A stretch of DNA of 64,000 nucleotides from Stictocephala bisonia (GCA_035578905.1 JAQJVL010000280.1:62001-126000); one strand, 5' to 3'; counted from the first letter of the stretch, positions 1-11,834 are shown. Numbers and translations: made by a program. The notes: a model not told the origin generated them from the letters alone.

Positions 1-238
1 ACAAAACAAAAATAACAGAACAAAAAAATGGAAATCTAATTTACCTCGTCGCCAAAATTGTTGTGTATCTTCATAATATTGTAACTCAATATTTAATACA
101 ATTGTAAGAAATAATCACCATGTTCTTGGTTAACATAACTCAACTCTTTTATTTTCAATATTTACAATGAAATATAACATCTATACAAAACATATGTTTA
201 TAATAATTACAATATTTACAATACCATAGTTGTATTCT
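1..238. other. AT-rich intron or intergenic DNA
   Basis: This is AT-rich sequence with no open reading frame of note and no recognisable element. It is probably intron of the myosin gene, whose first visible exon starts at 14974, but nothing here shows that directly. Confidence 0.5.
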
Positions 239-1388
239 TTAAGGGGAGCACTGCGCCCTATCATTTACCATGTTAACATATTTTCCTTTTTCTCAGGAGC
301 TATATGAGATAACTTGTTTCTGTTTTTTTTATCTAAAAGTACAAGACTTCCCCTTTATACTGAACCAAAAACCTTTTAAAAATTAACATTTTTTCATATT
401 TTTGTAAATTTTATAAATTTTGTCAACAGAAAAATATTTTTTATGATGATTTTTATTTTATATTACATAGTCAAATTAATATTTTTTTATAAATTATCGG
501 TTCCAGCTGTGAGGATAAGTGTGATACACAAGCAGTAAAATTTTGGTGATGATATCTCAAAGGATTACTGAGAAAAGGAACATAAAGTGTGAAAAATACA
601 AGTTTTCGGAAAACCTAAAAGAGAATAGCACAAGGAGTTTATAACCAAACAGATTTTATTAACCTACCTTTGACATGAATTGTTAGTATAATCCTGGTCC
701 ATATGATGGTTCTTCTCCCTCTTCATCCTCAAATTTATCCTCAAGCCTTCTTTTAAGCAGGTTTTTATGCTGTCTTTATTTTCACAAAGCTTTTTAAATG
801 ATGAAGATGTAGGCCTAGGCCTAGATGGAGTGGGAGTTTGTTCTTTTCTACCTAAAGCTGTACTTTGATTGCCGTGAAACTTTCGTTTCTTGAAAACTTT
901 AGAAGTACTACGAGGCATTTTACACAATAACACGTTATTTATATAATAATACTAAATTACAGACTGCTAATAAAAGTCTACTTGGTAACACTGACACTCA
1001 ATGTAAATATAACCACAATCATAAGAACACTAAAAGCGTAAAAAGTAAATATTGTAAACAAGAAGCAGAAACCTCATCTGGCATTTGTACAGGAAAAAAG
1101 ATACCTACAAAGAGGAACAAAATACATGTTCAAGGATAGTACTGTATTACTATAACAAATGAATTAATCCAGACAGAATCAAACTCATTTTTAGACTTCG
1201 CGTGATGGCTGGATTTTCGGACGTAAAATCTTGGAACCATGTTCACTTATATAAAAAAAAAGTGTGTTTGCAAAATGTTGTTGGCCATGTATTATATATC
1301 ATTTTAAAGAGGAGATTATGGACTATATAATGCAAGAAAAAAATTTTTTTTCACAAAAAATATTTTTTTCGTGCAGTGCTCCCCTTAA
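239..1388. mobile_element. TTAA-flanked DNA transposon, about 1.14 kb
   Basis: TTAA stands at 239-242 and 1385-1388. Just inside are inverted ends, GGGGAGCACTGC at 243 and GCAGTGCTCCCC ending at 1384. A TTAA duplication is typical of piggyBac-type elements. The interior holds only a short minus-strand coding piece (664-918) and AT-rich DNA, so the copy is non-autonomous, probably an internal-deletion derivative. The inverted repeats match over 14 or so bases with one mismatch. Confidence 0.75.
664..918 (-). pseudogene. N-terminal transposase-like exon remnant
   Basis: About 84 codons starting at MPRSTSKVFKKRKFHGNQ, a basic N-terminus followed by a Pro/Ser/Thr-rich stretch and a Lys-rich tail. 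From memory, a start with the KRKFHGN core resembles arthropod Mutator-like transposase-domain proteins; that link is not proven here. I chose the second Met because the motif begins there. The frame ends at a sequence CAAAG/GTAGGT at about 668, a good splice donor, so this may be a first exon whose partner exons were lost by internal deletion. It sits inside the TTAA-flanked element 239-1388. Function is unknown. Confidence 0.45.
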
Positions 1389-1859
1389 TTTTGAAAAGTA
1401 ACTTGTTAAATGTTAAATAAACTTGGCCCTCTGTATAAGAATGGTTGTTTAAACGTTTTCTTATGTATTTAAGTCTTATTAACACACGCTATGTCGTACT
1501 TCTAGTGTCTTAAAGTTCATGTATTTCCACCTCTAATGTATAACAGCCTTGGAGTTTTGAATATAACTAAGTATTATACTGGCACAATCTGCAGCTCTAA
1601 TTATAACATAAAGAACAGTTTTTTTTTTTTTTTTATTGAAGTATGAAATTTTTTCAATAGTATGATAATAAAAGTTACGCCAAAAGTATTATTTTCTTGC
1701 ATTGAATTTAAGTTGTAATTTTAAGCCATTGTATGAGTTTTCCATAGCATTTTCTCGACCAACAAAACATGTAAATTTTTTTTATTTCTCTACTTTCTCT
1801 ATCTACGAACATCGACAGTTGCAGGTTAAATCGAAAATGTAGGATTTCACTGTAGGATT
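1389..1859. other. AT-rich spacer with a poly-T run
   Basis: No gene or element recognised. A T run stands at about 1619-1634. The DNA continues into the minus-strand LINE remnant that starts near 1860. Confidence 0.4.
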
Positions 1860-3409
1860 GTCAACACCATTGAAATCAAAATTAATAAATTTAGCTTTGG
1901 ACATTCACTGTCATCTTATTTCTAATTCACAAATCTTCATTAATTTCCACCTAAATATTATTCTTACTCTTATTTGCATACAACAAACCAATATCATCAG
2001 CAAACACACAAATATTACCATTAAAGTGTTGACAAAGTAAATCATTGATGAATATGATGAAAATTTACAGAGGTCCCTGACCCTTGCAGCACTCCTGTCT
2101 TAGTGCAAGAGATGAGCTCAAAAGATTACCTGTATTGACTGATCAAAAAACTTCTGAACCAATTTAGGGCCATATCTCTTATTCCAACCACTCCTATTTT
2201 GAAAAGCAGGATGTCATGGGGACCAGGTCAAAAACCTTCCTAAAATCAACAAATAAAACTGTTGTTTTTATCACCATTCATACCTTTACATTTTACTTAC
2301 AAAACAAATTTTACATTGATTTTCCGCTGTTAAACCAAATTGAGCTAGAATTCAAAAATTTATTTTATTGAGAGGTATTGAACCAGTCCAACTTTTCATA
2401 CATTTTTTTATTGTTTTAGAAAACTCATATAAATACTGATTGGACACAGATTGTCAATATTGCAAGAACTGGTTGTCTTAAAAATTGGAATAACAATATT
2501 TTTTTCAAAGCATCCAGAAGAACACCTTTCGATAAACTTTTATTTATTGTGCGTGCCAGAATTAGGGAAATATTTTCTGCAATATTCTTAATAAGCTCAA
2601 TTACCACCTGATCATAACCAATAGACCTTCTGGTTTTTAACTCAGATAATTTTTACCACATCATTTTCATCAGGTTTTCAAATAAAAAAAGGTGTTGCAC
2701 TCTCAGAACTGTTGATACTACACCCTGCTTACTGCCCACGTTGCTACTATGTGTACATTAATGAGATTGGTATTATCCTCATCCACTATCAGTCGTGGTT
2801 CATGAACAATATTGCCACTCTCTACGATTATTCTACTAACAGATTTATTGGGTAAATTTTTTATCAACTTATTAATTAATTTCCTTTGTTCACCGGACTC
2901 ACCAATTCATTTATCAATTAACTTTGTATAGTAGTTTATTACATAATCAATATCATATTTCAACTTACTACTAAAACTTTGGTATTAAGTCTTAAAAACT
3001 ATATCATTAGGTCTCTTTTTGTAAATTCTGTGTAAGTTCCCTCTTTTTATTAATCCTATTTACTAGATTACATGTTATCCATGGACTTGTATTTAGCTTT
3101 AAAGATTCTACTCACATTGTTTATTTCTACAACGTTGTTATTCATTTAATATGCTATAAAATTTGTTACAAATATACATTATTCGCTCAATAAACAATAT
3201 CCCACTTTATGTTTTCCAAATCCTTCTTTATTTACCATAATAAAAGGTTTACTTGCTCATGTTGTATGTGTGTTTACATTGCTCGTTTTAGACCCAATAC
3301 ACAATGATCAGTGATACCTAAATCGAATATAGAACTCTTAAAATTATTTATATTTTTAAATTTTACAAATAGGTCTCAGAGTTGTGTCCATTCTAGTGGC
3401 TTTGTTAAT
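1860..3409 (-). pseudogene. Jockey/CR1-like LINE ORF2, main part (level 1 of nest)
   Basis: The minus strand holds a decayed non-LTR retrotransposon reverse transcriptase. In order it shows a PWIT-type motif typical of the linker before the RT (about 3100-3060), the region ending ISLILARTINKSLSKGVLL (2607-2425) that matches the conserved 'hifN.SL..G.fP' segment, a degenerate GVLQGS motif near 2090, and FADDIGLLYANK near 2010-1970, equivalent to the catalytic YADD. Many stops and frameshifts show it is dead. Its endonuclease-side continuation lies at 14078-14285, on the far side of a 10.7-kb insertion. Confidence 0.7.
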
Positions 3410-3756
3410 CAGGGGTGTGCAAGTAGTGATTTTTGAGTTCGAGTCGAGTAGTTGGCATCTTTTCACGTATCGAATACTTTCGAACGAGTATTTACAGAAG
3501 GATTTCCTGTTCACCCAAGACAACTGTAAAAGGCAGACACCATCCTAAGCCTATGTTAAGTTTTGCCAGATTCGTAAATATACACATCTAAACTGAACAC
3601 AATAATTTTGATTTGTTGTTTGTAACTTTAACATTTGATAAATAAAACTTTTTACAGTACTTCCAGTCTTCCTACATTTTTATGTGGCATTGTTTTGTTT
3701 AACCTTTTTCCTTTTTTCAGAACTAATATTATAAAAGAAATTAAGAAAGTATATTA

Positions 3757-3866
3757 CTAAACAAATAATAAGGTTAACATACCTTTGTCGTCTTCAGCTA
3801 CAAAAGTACGTTAACCTTATTATTTGTTAAATATATCAGCTCAGGAGGCTTTAACAATGAATAAAT
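3757..3866. repeat. 5' terminal repeat pair of the Penelope-like element
   Basis: AACAAATAATAAGGTTAAC (from 3760) is followed by its inverted partner GTTAACCTTATTATTTGTT (from about 3811), giving a hairpin whose arms flank a TAGCTGAAGAC-type sequence on the minus strand. The second arm continues into a stretch (3806-3866) that is repeated almost exactly at 12198-12257. Inverted plus direct terminal repeats of this sort are a known trait of Penelope-like elements. Confidence 0.65.
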
Positions 3867-3944
3867 TAAACGCTAGTCAAGCAAAATTAGCCTACATGTA
3901 TAAGAATGTCAAATTAAAAGTCTTAAATACGTCACAGAATATTA

Positions 3945-4745
3945 TCAGAATCAGAATCATCTTTATTTATAATCTTTGAGATTACAAATGGTGTCAAATT
4001 GTAGCCTAACCTAAGTTTATTTATACATTATGTTGGATATGAAGTTAAGAGCTAAGTGGTCCTCTGGAAATATTCTTCCAGGGAGTAGAATGGGTGTTTT
4101 TTCAGCCACCCTTGCAGTGTTTTCTTGAGCGGTTTTCCCTTCTTCAGTCGTATCTCTTCTGGGAGGTGGTTATGGATTTTCCTTCCCATGTATGATGGTT
4201 TTCTTTCATACATTTGAAGATGGTGATTTGGAAGGTTGTAGTGTCCTGCGTATCTTGTATGGTGTTGGTGTATATCTCCATTTGTGGGGAGGTCTAAACC
4301 ATCCACATGTAGTACCACCTCTTGGATGTAGAGAGCAACAACTGTGAGAATTCCCAGATCCTTGAATGCTTCTCTGCAACTCTCCATTTGACCTAGGCCA
4401 GCCAGAGCCCTAACAGCCTTTTTTTGTAGTACTAAGATTCTGTGGAGATTTGTTGCAGCTGTCCCACCCCATACAGCTAGTCCATATCTTAGGTATCCAG
4501 TGCAGAGTATGCTATTTTGGCTGTTTCAGTGCCACCAAGTGATTTGATCTGTTTTACGACGTACAGACTAGTACTGAGTTTTTTGGAGAGATTGTCAAGG
4601 TGTGGGGTCCAGGTAATTTTTGTATCTATTACTATTCCTAAGAATGTGTCTTGTGCTTTCATGTCGAGGTCGGGAATTGCTGGAATATCGCCTGCTCTTC
4701 TCCCAAATGCCAGCTGGCTTGTTTTATTAAGTTCAATAAAACATG
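3945..4745 (-). pseudogene. 5'-truncated Jockey-like LINE, RT C-terminal part
   Basis: The minus strand codes the end of an RT ORF: TFLGIVIDTKITWTPHLD and VVKQIKSLGG (within 4489-4745), then SCREAFKDLGILTVVALYIQ and RKPSYMGRKIHNHLPEEI (4387-4052), followed by a stop and an AATAAAGATGATTCTGATTCTGA-type tail (split here as AATAAAGATGATTCTG plus TTCTGA repeats) near 3970-3945. It is clearly related to the full-length LINE at 6377-10551, whose C-terminus carries the parallel SCREAFKSRKILTIIGLYIL and RKIYNSLPKHL. One in-frame stop stands near 4490. It sits inside the Penelope-like element, which resumes at about 4750. Confidence 0.8.
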
Positions 4746-4759
4746 CCTCGAATTGCAAA

Positions 4760-5772
4760 TAGTTCCTAAATACGTACAAATTAGAATAAACAATCAGTCT
4801 ATTGCAGCTAAGAAAACTAAATTGATTGCTGAAAAAATATGGATTAGAAATGAGGTTAAGTATTGGTATACAAAAAAACATATGCTCAACACTTTACTTA
4901 TGAGAAACATCTTGAGCTATTGAATAACCTACACTCTTCGCAGACTGATCAAGTGTTTCACCATTGAACAACAGATCAATAGGGTAATTATTAAAAAGAA
5001 AAACACTCAAGAAAAAGAAAATAGATATTTTATTGAAAACTAAAATTAAACCTGTACCAAACATTAGTTGTGAGTACAACTTTTTTAAACGTGTTGTAAA
5101 CTACACCAACATTGTTTTCACAGATGATGAAACCAATATATTAAATAAAGGCTTAAAATACAATATACAGAAGAATGGCTGGAACAAAAGCATTATTTCT
5201 GAAATATTAAATGCCGAAATCTCAATTAGTTCTATCTCTAATGATCAAACAAAAACTGTTATTAGACATAAAATCTACAAAAAAAATAAAGAAAATACAG
5301 ACTTCTAAAAACATAAAAAACATGTTAGCAAAAATAACTTATCATTACTGAAGTCAATTAAAGATAAACTAATAGAACACAAATGTATTATCACCAGAGC
5401 AGACAAAGGACAGTCAGTTGTAATCCTACCCATTGAAGATTACAACAAAAAAGTTACAGATTTTATAGTTAATAATGACATCAATGAAATGCATGATGAC
5501 CCTACAATTAAATACAACAATTTGTTAAAAAAAGCAATCAATAGAAGCACAAAATTGTTACTAAAGACCAGATAAAATATTTAAAAATGATGGATCCCAA
5601 ACCCCCCACCCTCACAGGCCTACCAAAAATCCACAAAGCAGATGTACCCATCAGACCACTTGTCAATTTTACAACTGCTCCTTCTTACAAATTAAGCAAA
5701 AAACTAGACAAAATTTTGAGAAATAATATTACTTTCCCCAAGAACTACATTCTAGATAACAATATTTTATAA
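4760..5772 (+). pseudogene. Penelope-like RT, N-terminal half
   Basis: Broken frames read, in order, a Lys-rich N-terminus (4760-4920), a stretch with VVNYTNIVFTDDE (5033-5308), then IITRADKGQSVVILPIEDY (about 5390-5450) and LTGLPKIHKADVPIRPLVNF (5607-5666). The ADKG.(S)VV and GLPKIHK...RP(L/I)V motifs are characteristic of Penelope-type reverse transcriptase. Stops at about 5307 and 5572 show it is inactive. The palm motif comes after the inserted LINEs, at about 11140. Confidence 0.8.
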
Positions 5773-5773
5773 T

Positions 5774-6376
5774 TTGCTGTGGCATAGAATAGATGTGGCA
5801 TTAGTAGCTGATAATAAAAATGATCTAAAAACGCTAGCAGGTGTCCTGTTAAAAGAAGCCAACAAAGTAGGTCTTCAGGTGAATGAAGAAAAAACTAAAT
5901 ATATGAAGATAGGGAGACAGGCAGAGCCAATCAACTCAACACTGGACGTAATGGATTACAAATTTTTAGCCACTGAAGGGTTCAAGTATCTGGGAGTTAC
6001 TTTGACTAGCCAAAATAAAATGGAAGAGGAAATACAAGTCAGAATTAATGCAGCAAATAGATGCTACTAGAGTCTCCTGAAGCTATTCAAAAGTAAACTA
6101 CTGTCAAGACCCACAAAAATAAGAATGTATATAGCTATTGTACAACCTGTTTTATTGTATGGATCTGAGGTGTGGACCCTAACAATGTATAACAAAAAAA
6201 GATTGATTACATTTGAAAACAAAATTTCAAGAAGAATATATGGACCTACGTAAGAATCAGGAGTGTGGAGAATAAAAAAGAACAGAGCCTAGAGAACTGT
6301 ACAAGAGACCTGATATTGTGGCGGTGGTTAGAAGCAGAAGAATAAGATGGCTTGGTCATGTGAGGAGAAGGGAAGA
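5774..6376 (+). pseudogene. Second LINE, RT C-terminal part, left piece (level 4)
   Basis: Reads a reverse transcriptase tail: VALVADNKNDL, GLQVNEEKTKYM, FKYLGVTL (5774-6070), then after a stop RMYIAIVQPVLLYGSEVWTL (6122-6181) and RRIRWLGHVRRREEE (6328-6374). These are hallmarks of RTE-like or related endonuclease-RT elements ('craniofacial development protein 2-like' in automatic annotation). The end of this protein continues at 10552 with MIRRVWIGKPAEKRPLGRP, so the element at 6377-10551 was inserted inside its last codons. The N-terminal RT and endonuclease are missing, so it is 5'-truncated. Confidence 0.75.
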
Positions 6377-7501
6377 AGAAAAGTAATATCTTTTCAAGAC
6401 GGAGATGACTTAGAATCATCCCTTACATTGGCTGCAGAAGTTGGAAACACCCTGCTGGCCGAAAACAACCAACTAAAAAACGAAATACAAAACCTAACTC
6501 TCATAAATTCTAAATTGACCCAGCAGATCAATGAGCTAAGATTCAACAATGAAGTGAAAATAGAAGAACTTGAATCTACACAGGAAAGACTTCTTCTAAG
6601 AAACTCCAGCGTACTTGATACCCTAAATAAAGTGGAACAACAAATAACCCATGAAAAACTGCTGAAAGACAAACTTGTTCAAACTTTTGAGGCTCTTGAT
6701 CGAGAAAAAGAAGACATACTTTATAGCTATGAAAAAGAAATTAAGCAGCTAAAAGAAACTATTAACAAATGTTAAAAGGAGTCAGAAAATAACTTGCCTA
6801 CAAGCTATAAAACATACACAGACTCAGGAACACAAACATGTGACACTGAGATAATGCCACATAGTTATTACCGGTCACATGTCCTAGATTTAACTAAATT
6901 AAAAGTTTGCCAGGACAAAATGGAAGAGTCTGTGAAAGCATTGAAAGAGCAACTACTAAAGGACATATCTACTCCAAGAACAGCTTTTTTATCTCAGAGC
7001 CAACATAAATTGCCCATTACGAAGTCACTATACTCTTCCTCACATAACACAAGCAGGAATAACAAACCAACCCGGAGAAACCAATTCAGTGTATCGCTGC
7101 AGATGGCAAAGAGCAAATCTCACCATAATGATAGGGGAGACATAAAGGAACCAGTTCCTAAGAATAAGCCCAAGGAAGTAGCAAAGGATAATGGCCTAAA
7201 TGGTTCAACATCTAATAATGCCATTATTAAGGAACAAACTTTACACTTACCATTATCAACTCCAACTAGAGCCTCAGCGATAAAAGAAACAACCACCTCA
7301 AAAAACCAAACAACAAATCCACCTTATACAGCTACACTTCTAATGCCAGGGGAAACATATGAACAATTTTTTGATAACAATATAGAGGAATTTAAAAAAC
7401 TATACAAATCATCCCATCCCCTCTCACCTGCACAATCTGAAAATGCTGTAGTTCAAAATTGTACCTTATGCGATCTCAGTGAACACTGCAATTTTTTTTA
7501 G
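6377..7501 (+). pseudogene. LINE ORF1 (gag-like), one internal stop
   Basis: The N-terminal part (to 6772) is a heptad-rich coiled coil: LLAENNQLKNEIQNL, NSKLTQQINEL, KLVQTFEALDREKEDI. A TAA at 6773-6775 interrupts, and the same frame continues from 6776 to 7501 with a Ser/Thr/Pro/Lys-rich basic region and ends in CTLCDLSEHCNFF, a possible small metal-binding motif. The open frame to the left reaches an ATG at 6347, but those codons (MAWSCEEKGRR) belong to the neighbouring LINE, so the long ORF from 6347 is a chimera made by insertion. By analogy with Jockey elements it would bind the element's RNA. Confidence 0.7.
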
Positions 7502-7559
7502 GAAGGGACAATCAAAAAAAAGTAAGGCACAAAATGGCACAGAAGAGCAGAACATTCCT

Positions 7560-9054
7560 AAACTCGACCATAACAGAAAAAACACTCAATGCCCAAAAAT
7601 AAAAATCCTACACCAGAACATCAGAGGTCTGTCGAAAAAAAGTAGAAAGACTAAATCATCTGTTGGAATCCACTCAACCAACAATGCTAATCTTAACTGA
7701 ACATGGTCTAAGTCAGGATAAACTGAAATCTATAAAAATTAACAATTATAGACTAATCACAGAGTACAGCAGGCAGGAAAATAGGCTCGGTGGAGTTGCT
7801 ATCTACATTAAAGAAACAGAAAGTTTTGAAGTGGAAGCACTTGACATAACAACTCACTGTCAAGATTTTACACTTGAAGCTGCCTTGGCTAAAATTAGCA
7901 CAAAAAAAGAGTCCTTGCACATCCTTGGTGTCTACCGACCACCAGGAGGCAAAATCAAGGAAGCAATGGAGGCCGTGTCAAACATCCTAAACTTACTACG
8001 AGGTGAAGCGAAACCATTAGTCCTAATGGGTGATATTAACTTGGATAGACTTGATCTCACAAATCCTGCAAACAACTTGTTTGAAGACAAACTGTTAACC
8101 TTCGGAATTAGAAGACTCCCACTTCCTGCCACACGCATAACAAGTACAACCAGAACATCCATTGATTGTATCTGTACAAATCTGTCTGAAGAAAAAGTGA
8201 GCTTTACCATTTTCCAAGGAGGAATGTCAGATCATACTGGACAGTTTTGTAAAATTAAAACTGCAGCTACAAATTCCAAAACCCAAACCAGTTCATTCAA
8301 AAGAATTTTTAGCATGGAAAACCTCGACAGTCTAAAAAATGAACTTGATAAACAAACCTGGGAAGAGGTATATGAAGCACAAAATGCCGAACAAGCATAT
8401 AACGCATTTCATAGAATTATGACAAATGCGCTAAATTATGCTTGCCCAAAAAAAATAGTAAGGACAAAACCAAAGAGAAAGCAAAACATTCTATATGATG
8501 ACGAGGTAAAAATATTAAAAGAAGAATTTCTGGAATCCCTTCATATGTATGAACTCACAGGAACCGTAAGAGACAAGGACAAAATGGTTGATAAAAAGAA
8601 GGCATATGACCTAAAACTGAGAGATCTAAAGCGTAACGCAACCACTGATCAGATCAGAAAGTCGGATAATAAACCAAAAGTACTATGGAACATCATCAAC
8701 TCCGAGAAAAATGGAAACCACTTCTCAAACAAAGCATTACGGTTGGAAATAGAAGGGAAAATGGAAGAAAACCCAGCTCTGATTGCTGAACATTTGAACA
8801 ACTTCTTTTGCAATATCGCAAATATAACACTAGAAGAAAATAAAAAACTGTTTCAAAATGCTGAACATCCAGTGGAAATGTCCTCCACCCCTGGTAAATA
8901 TTACCTCTCACTTAATCTAACACCAGCTGATGAGAAAGAAATACTAGAAATTATAAGATCACTGAAGCCAAAACTCTCATGTGGTATTGATGAAGTTCCA
9001 TCAAAGGTGGTGAAGCACTGCGCAGAACAGTTAGCCCTACGTTGGTTAGTATAA
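7560..9054 (+). pseudogene. LINE ORF2, endonuclease and start of RT
   Basis: An APE-type endonuclease reads KILHQNIRGL (7600-7629), then with a frame change TEHGLS (7696), GVAIYIK (7795), ILGVYRPPGG (7921-7950), VLMGDINLDRL (8020-8052) and GGMSDHTGQF (8218-8247). The Asn, Glu, Asp/Asn and SDH residues are the expected catalytic ones. The linker runs to 8900, and the first RT motif IIRSLKPKLSCGIDEVPSKVVKHC follows (about 8950-9021; motif split as SLKPKLSCGIDEVPSK and VVKHC). The frame closes at 9054 because of a small indel near 9040, and the RT goes on in another frame. Confidence 0.8.
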
Positions 9055-10472
9055 CCAATAAATCCTTCAGCAATGGACAGTTTCCTTCATTGTTAAAAGT
9101 GGCAAAAATCTATCCTAAACTCAAAAAGGGATCAATGGCCAAGACAGAAAATTATCGCCCCATATCGCTCTTATCCAGTTTTGCAAAAATAATTGAGAAG
9201 ACTGCGTTAAAAAGAATGCTAGCACACCTGGAAAGTCAAAATATATTAACAACAAATCAGCATGGCTTCCTACAAGGGAGATCTACTATCACTGCATTAA
9301 CAAGTCTTGTAGAGCATATAACAGATGAATTAGAAGAACGAAAGTATGTCTCGGCTGTTCTCCTCGACTACAGCAAGGCGTTTGATTGCTTAGGACACGA
9401 TCTAATAATAAAGAAATTGTCATCACTGGGATTTCAAGGCACATCAAAAAAATGGATAGCTAGTTACCTTAAAGAGCGCAGCCAAATTGTTGAAGTCCAA
9501 GTGTCTGAAAATGGGAAAAAATCCTCATATAGATCTAAACCCCTGCCAGTGACCAGAGGAGTGCCACAAGGGTCAGTCTTAGGTCCTTTCCTGTTTGTGC
9601 TATTCACAAACGACTTTCCAAGTTACATTGGCAACAACAACTTAGAGACGATCATGTACGCAGATGACACGACACTCATCCTGGCTAGTGACAATGTACA
9701 AGATCTGCATTCACATATTTTATTTTCAAACGACAAAGCTATAAAATACTGCCTACAGAACAACTTAACCATAAATCCATCAAAAACTACTCATATAAAT
9801 TTTAGTAGAAGACACGATCCCCTTCCAGAAATCCCACATGCTCATTTAGAGAATCAAGCAAAATTACTAGGTATAACCATTGACTGCGACCTCACTTGGA
9901 CAGCACACATACACAATTTGTGTAAATTATTAAGTTCAGGGATTTTTGTTATAAAAAGAATCATGTGGATTGCAGGGCTAGAAGCGGGAAGAACAGCTTA
10001 TTTTACGCTAGTAGAGTCGCACCTGAGATATGGACTTACTGTGTGGGGCGGAACATCTGAATATAATCTTTAAAAAATTTTGACCATTCAAAAAAAGGCT
10101 ATTAGAACGCTTGCAAGTTTAAATCCACTAGACAGCTGCAGAGAAGCCTTTAAGTCCCGAAAAATTCTAACAATCATTGGCCTATACATCCTCTCCGTAG
10201 TCACATATATAGATAAAACTGCAAACGAAAGGGGGGAGGATATTCACACATACAACACAAGAAGAGCCATAGACTTTATACTTCCACAACACCACACTAC
10301 CCAATACAGTAAAAAACCTTCATACGCAGGACGCAAGATATACAACTCTCTGCCGAAGCATCTGAAAAACCTAAGTGGGAAGAAGCTCAAGAAAGGGCTA
10401 CAAGACTGGCTAGAAGAACGACCCCTATACACAGTAGGAGAATACTATCAACTAACAAAAACTCTTTTGTAA
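9042..10472 (+). pseudogene. LINE ORF2, reverse transcriptase
   Basis: A nearly complete Jockey-type RT: SNGQFPSLLKVAKIYPKLKK, ENYRPISLLSSFAKIIEK, HGFLQGRST, VLLDYSKAFDCLGHD (first catalytic Asp), RGVPQGSVLGPFLF, MYADDTTLILA (YADD at 9657-9668), and LLGITIDCDLTW. A TAA at 10071-10073 breaks the frame, which resumes unchanged at 10074-10472 with the RT tail SCREAFKSRKILTIIGLYIL and GRKIYNSLPKHLKNL and ends at a normal stop. Only the frame change near 9040 and this stop disable it, so this is the best-kept LINE in the window. Confidence 0.85.
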
Positions 10473-10551
10473 AGCAAGCATAACTTTTTAACAACGACGC
10501 CATTATACTTCTTAAAGAATGTATAAATAAAGAATTTCTGATTTCTGAAAA

Positions 10552-10757
10552 AATGATAAGAAGGGTATGGATTGGGAAACCAGCAGAAAAGCGACCTCTA
10601 GGACGACCAAGAATAAGATGGGATGACAAAGTGGAACAGGATGTGAGAAGTCTTGGTGGAGACATCGAAATGGCAGAGGATAGAGGATTGTGGAGGCAAC
10701 TTATTTGCGAGGCCAAAAATCACCTTGGATTTGAGTGGCCTCAGGAGTAAGTAAGAG
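10552..10757 (+). pseudogene. Second LINE, RT C-terminal part, right piece
   Basis: MIRRVWIGKPAEKRPLGRPR then RWDDKVEQDV and LWRQLICEAKNHLGFEWPQE, ending in a stop at 10748. The GRPR.RW.D.V..D motif is the typical end of this LINE type and follows directly on WLGHVRRREEE at 6374 once the inserted LINE is removed. After the stop, GTAAGTAAGAGTAAG gives a short repeated 3' tail, and Penelope-like sequence resumes at about 10765. Confidence 0.8.
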
Positions 10758-10764
10758 TAAGAAC

Positions 10765-11834
10765 TACAGTCTAGGACTTATTGATGTTACAACAAACCTA
10801 GTTATTGAACCATATCACACCTTGGCGTCATTTGATATCACCAACTTATATACAAATGTACCAATAGCTTTGACATTAGAAATAACCAAAAGAATTTAGC
10901 TTTCCAACTGCAAACTAAGCCATGATGCCATTAGATGAAATGATAAATCTACTAGAAATAGTTTTGAGCCAGAATTATTTTCAATTTGGTAATAAATACT
11001 ACTTTCAAAAGATTGGTCTGGCCATAGGATCCCCCTCTCAAGTATCTTATCTGAAATCTATCTGAATGACTTTGAGAATAAAAATATTTTTTCTGAGAAT
11101 AACAAGTATTTGAATAATATTTCACTTTACCGCCGCTATGTAGATGATACCATAGTCATTTTTAAAGGAAATAAAAGGCACCTAGACCTATTCAATAAAT
11201 ATCTTATTGACTTTTCACAAAACTTAAAATTCACCATTGAAACTGAAGATAACAATATATTTAAACTTCCTTGACCTTACCTTAAAGAAACACAGTAAAA
11301 CCATTACATAATTCATATACGGAAAGCCAACAGCCACCGACCATACAATCCATGCCTCGTCATACCATCCTTATTCACATAAATTATACGCATACAGAAG
11401 TTTGGTTAACAGATTATTGAAAGTTCCACTTACCACAGACGATTATGCCAAAGAGTTAAATATTATAAAATACTTAGCGGTGCATAATGGATGTCCTAAA
11501 TAAACCAAATCCTATTGCCTTAGATACCACTGGCGTATATAAAATCAAATGTTCAGATTGTCCGAGTATTTATATAGGACAGACAGGCCGTTCTTCCAAA
11601 AACGTTTCAATGAACACCTACCCAAGAACGTTAATAAGCCTCAAACATCTCGCTTTGCTGAACATTCAGTTAACAACAATCATAACATTAATATTCTCCT
11701 CCTGTCATAACAACACCAACCTAGATATTCTCCATAAATGTAATAAAGGTGCGACAATTAATACTCTAGAGAATTATTATCTAGAGTTAATACTCTATAA
11801 TAAAATTAATACTCTAGAGTATATAAAGCCATAA
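10765..11834 (+). pseudogene. Penelope-like RT C-terminal half and GIY-YIG endonuclease
   Basis: Reads YSLGLIDVTTNLVIEP, HTLASFDITNLYTNVPIAL (first catalytic Asp, about 10822-10875), KDWSGHRIP, SLYRRYVDDTIVIFKGNK (palm motif YVDD at about 11139-11150), then the endonuclease GVYKIKCSDCPSIYIGQTGR (11536-11592), where GVY and YIG are the defining motif with the expected Cys pair. Several stops and frameshifts occur, for example after GQTGRSS, and the sequence ends in a local duplication of the codons for TLENYYLEL around 11760-11820. The protein is inactive. Confidence 0.8.

Larger units (their letters stand above)
6377..10551 (+). mobile_element. Near-complete Jockey-like LINE (level 5, youngest)
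   Basis: This block has ORF1 (coiled coil plus a Cys/His end), an endonuclease and a reverse transcriptase in order, and ends TATAAATAAAGAATTTCTG. Removing it joins the RTE-like protein at WLGHVRRREEE to MIRRVWIGKP without loss. It has few disablements: a stop in ORF1 (6773-6775), frame changes near 7600-7663 and near 9040, and a stop at 10071-10073. ORF1 appears slightly 5'-truncated, because no own start codon or 5' UTR is seen. Confidence 0.8.
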
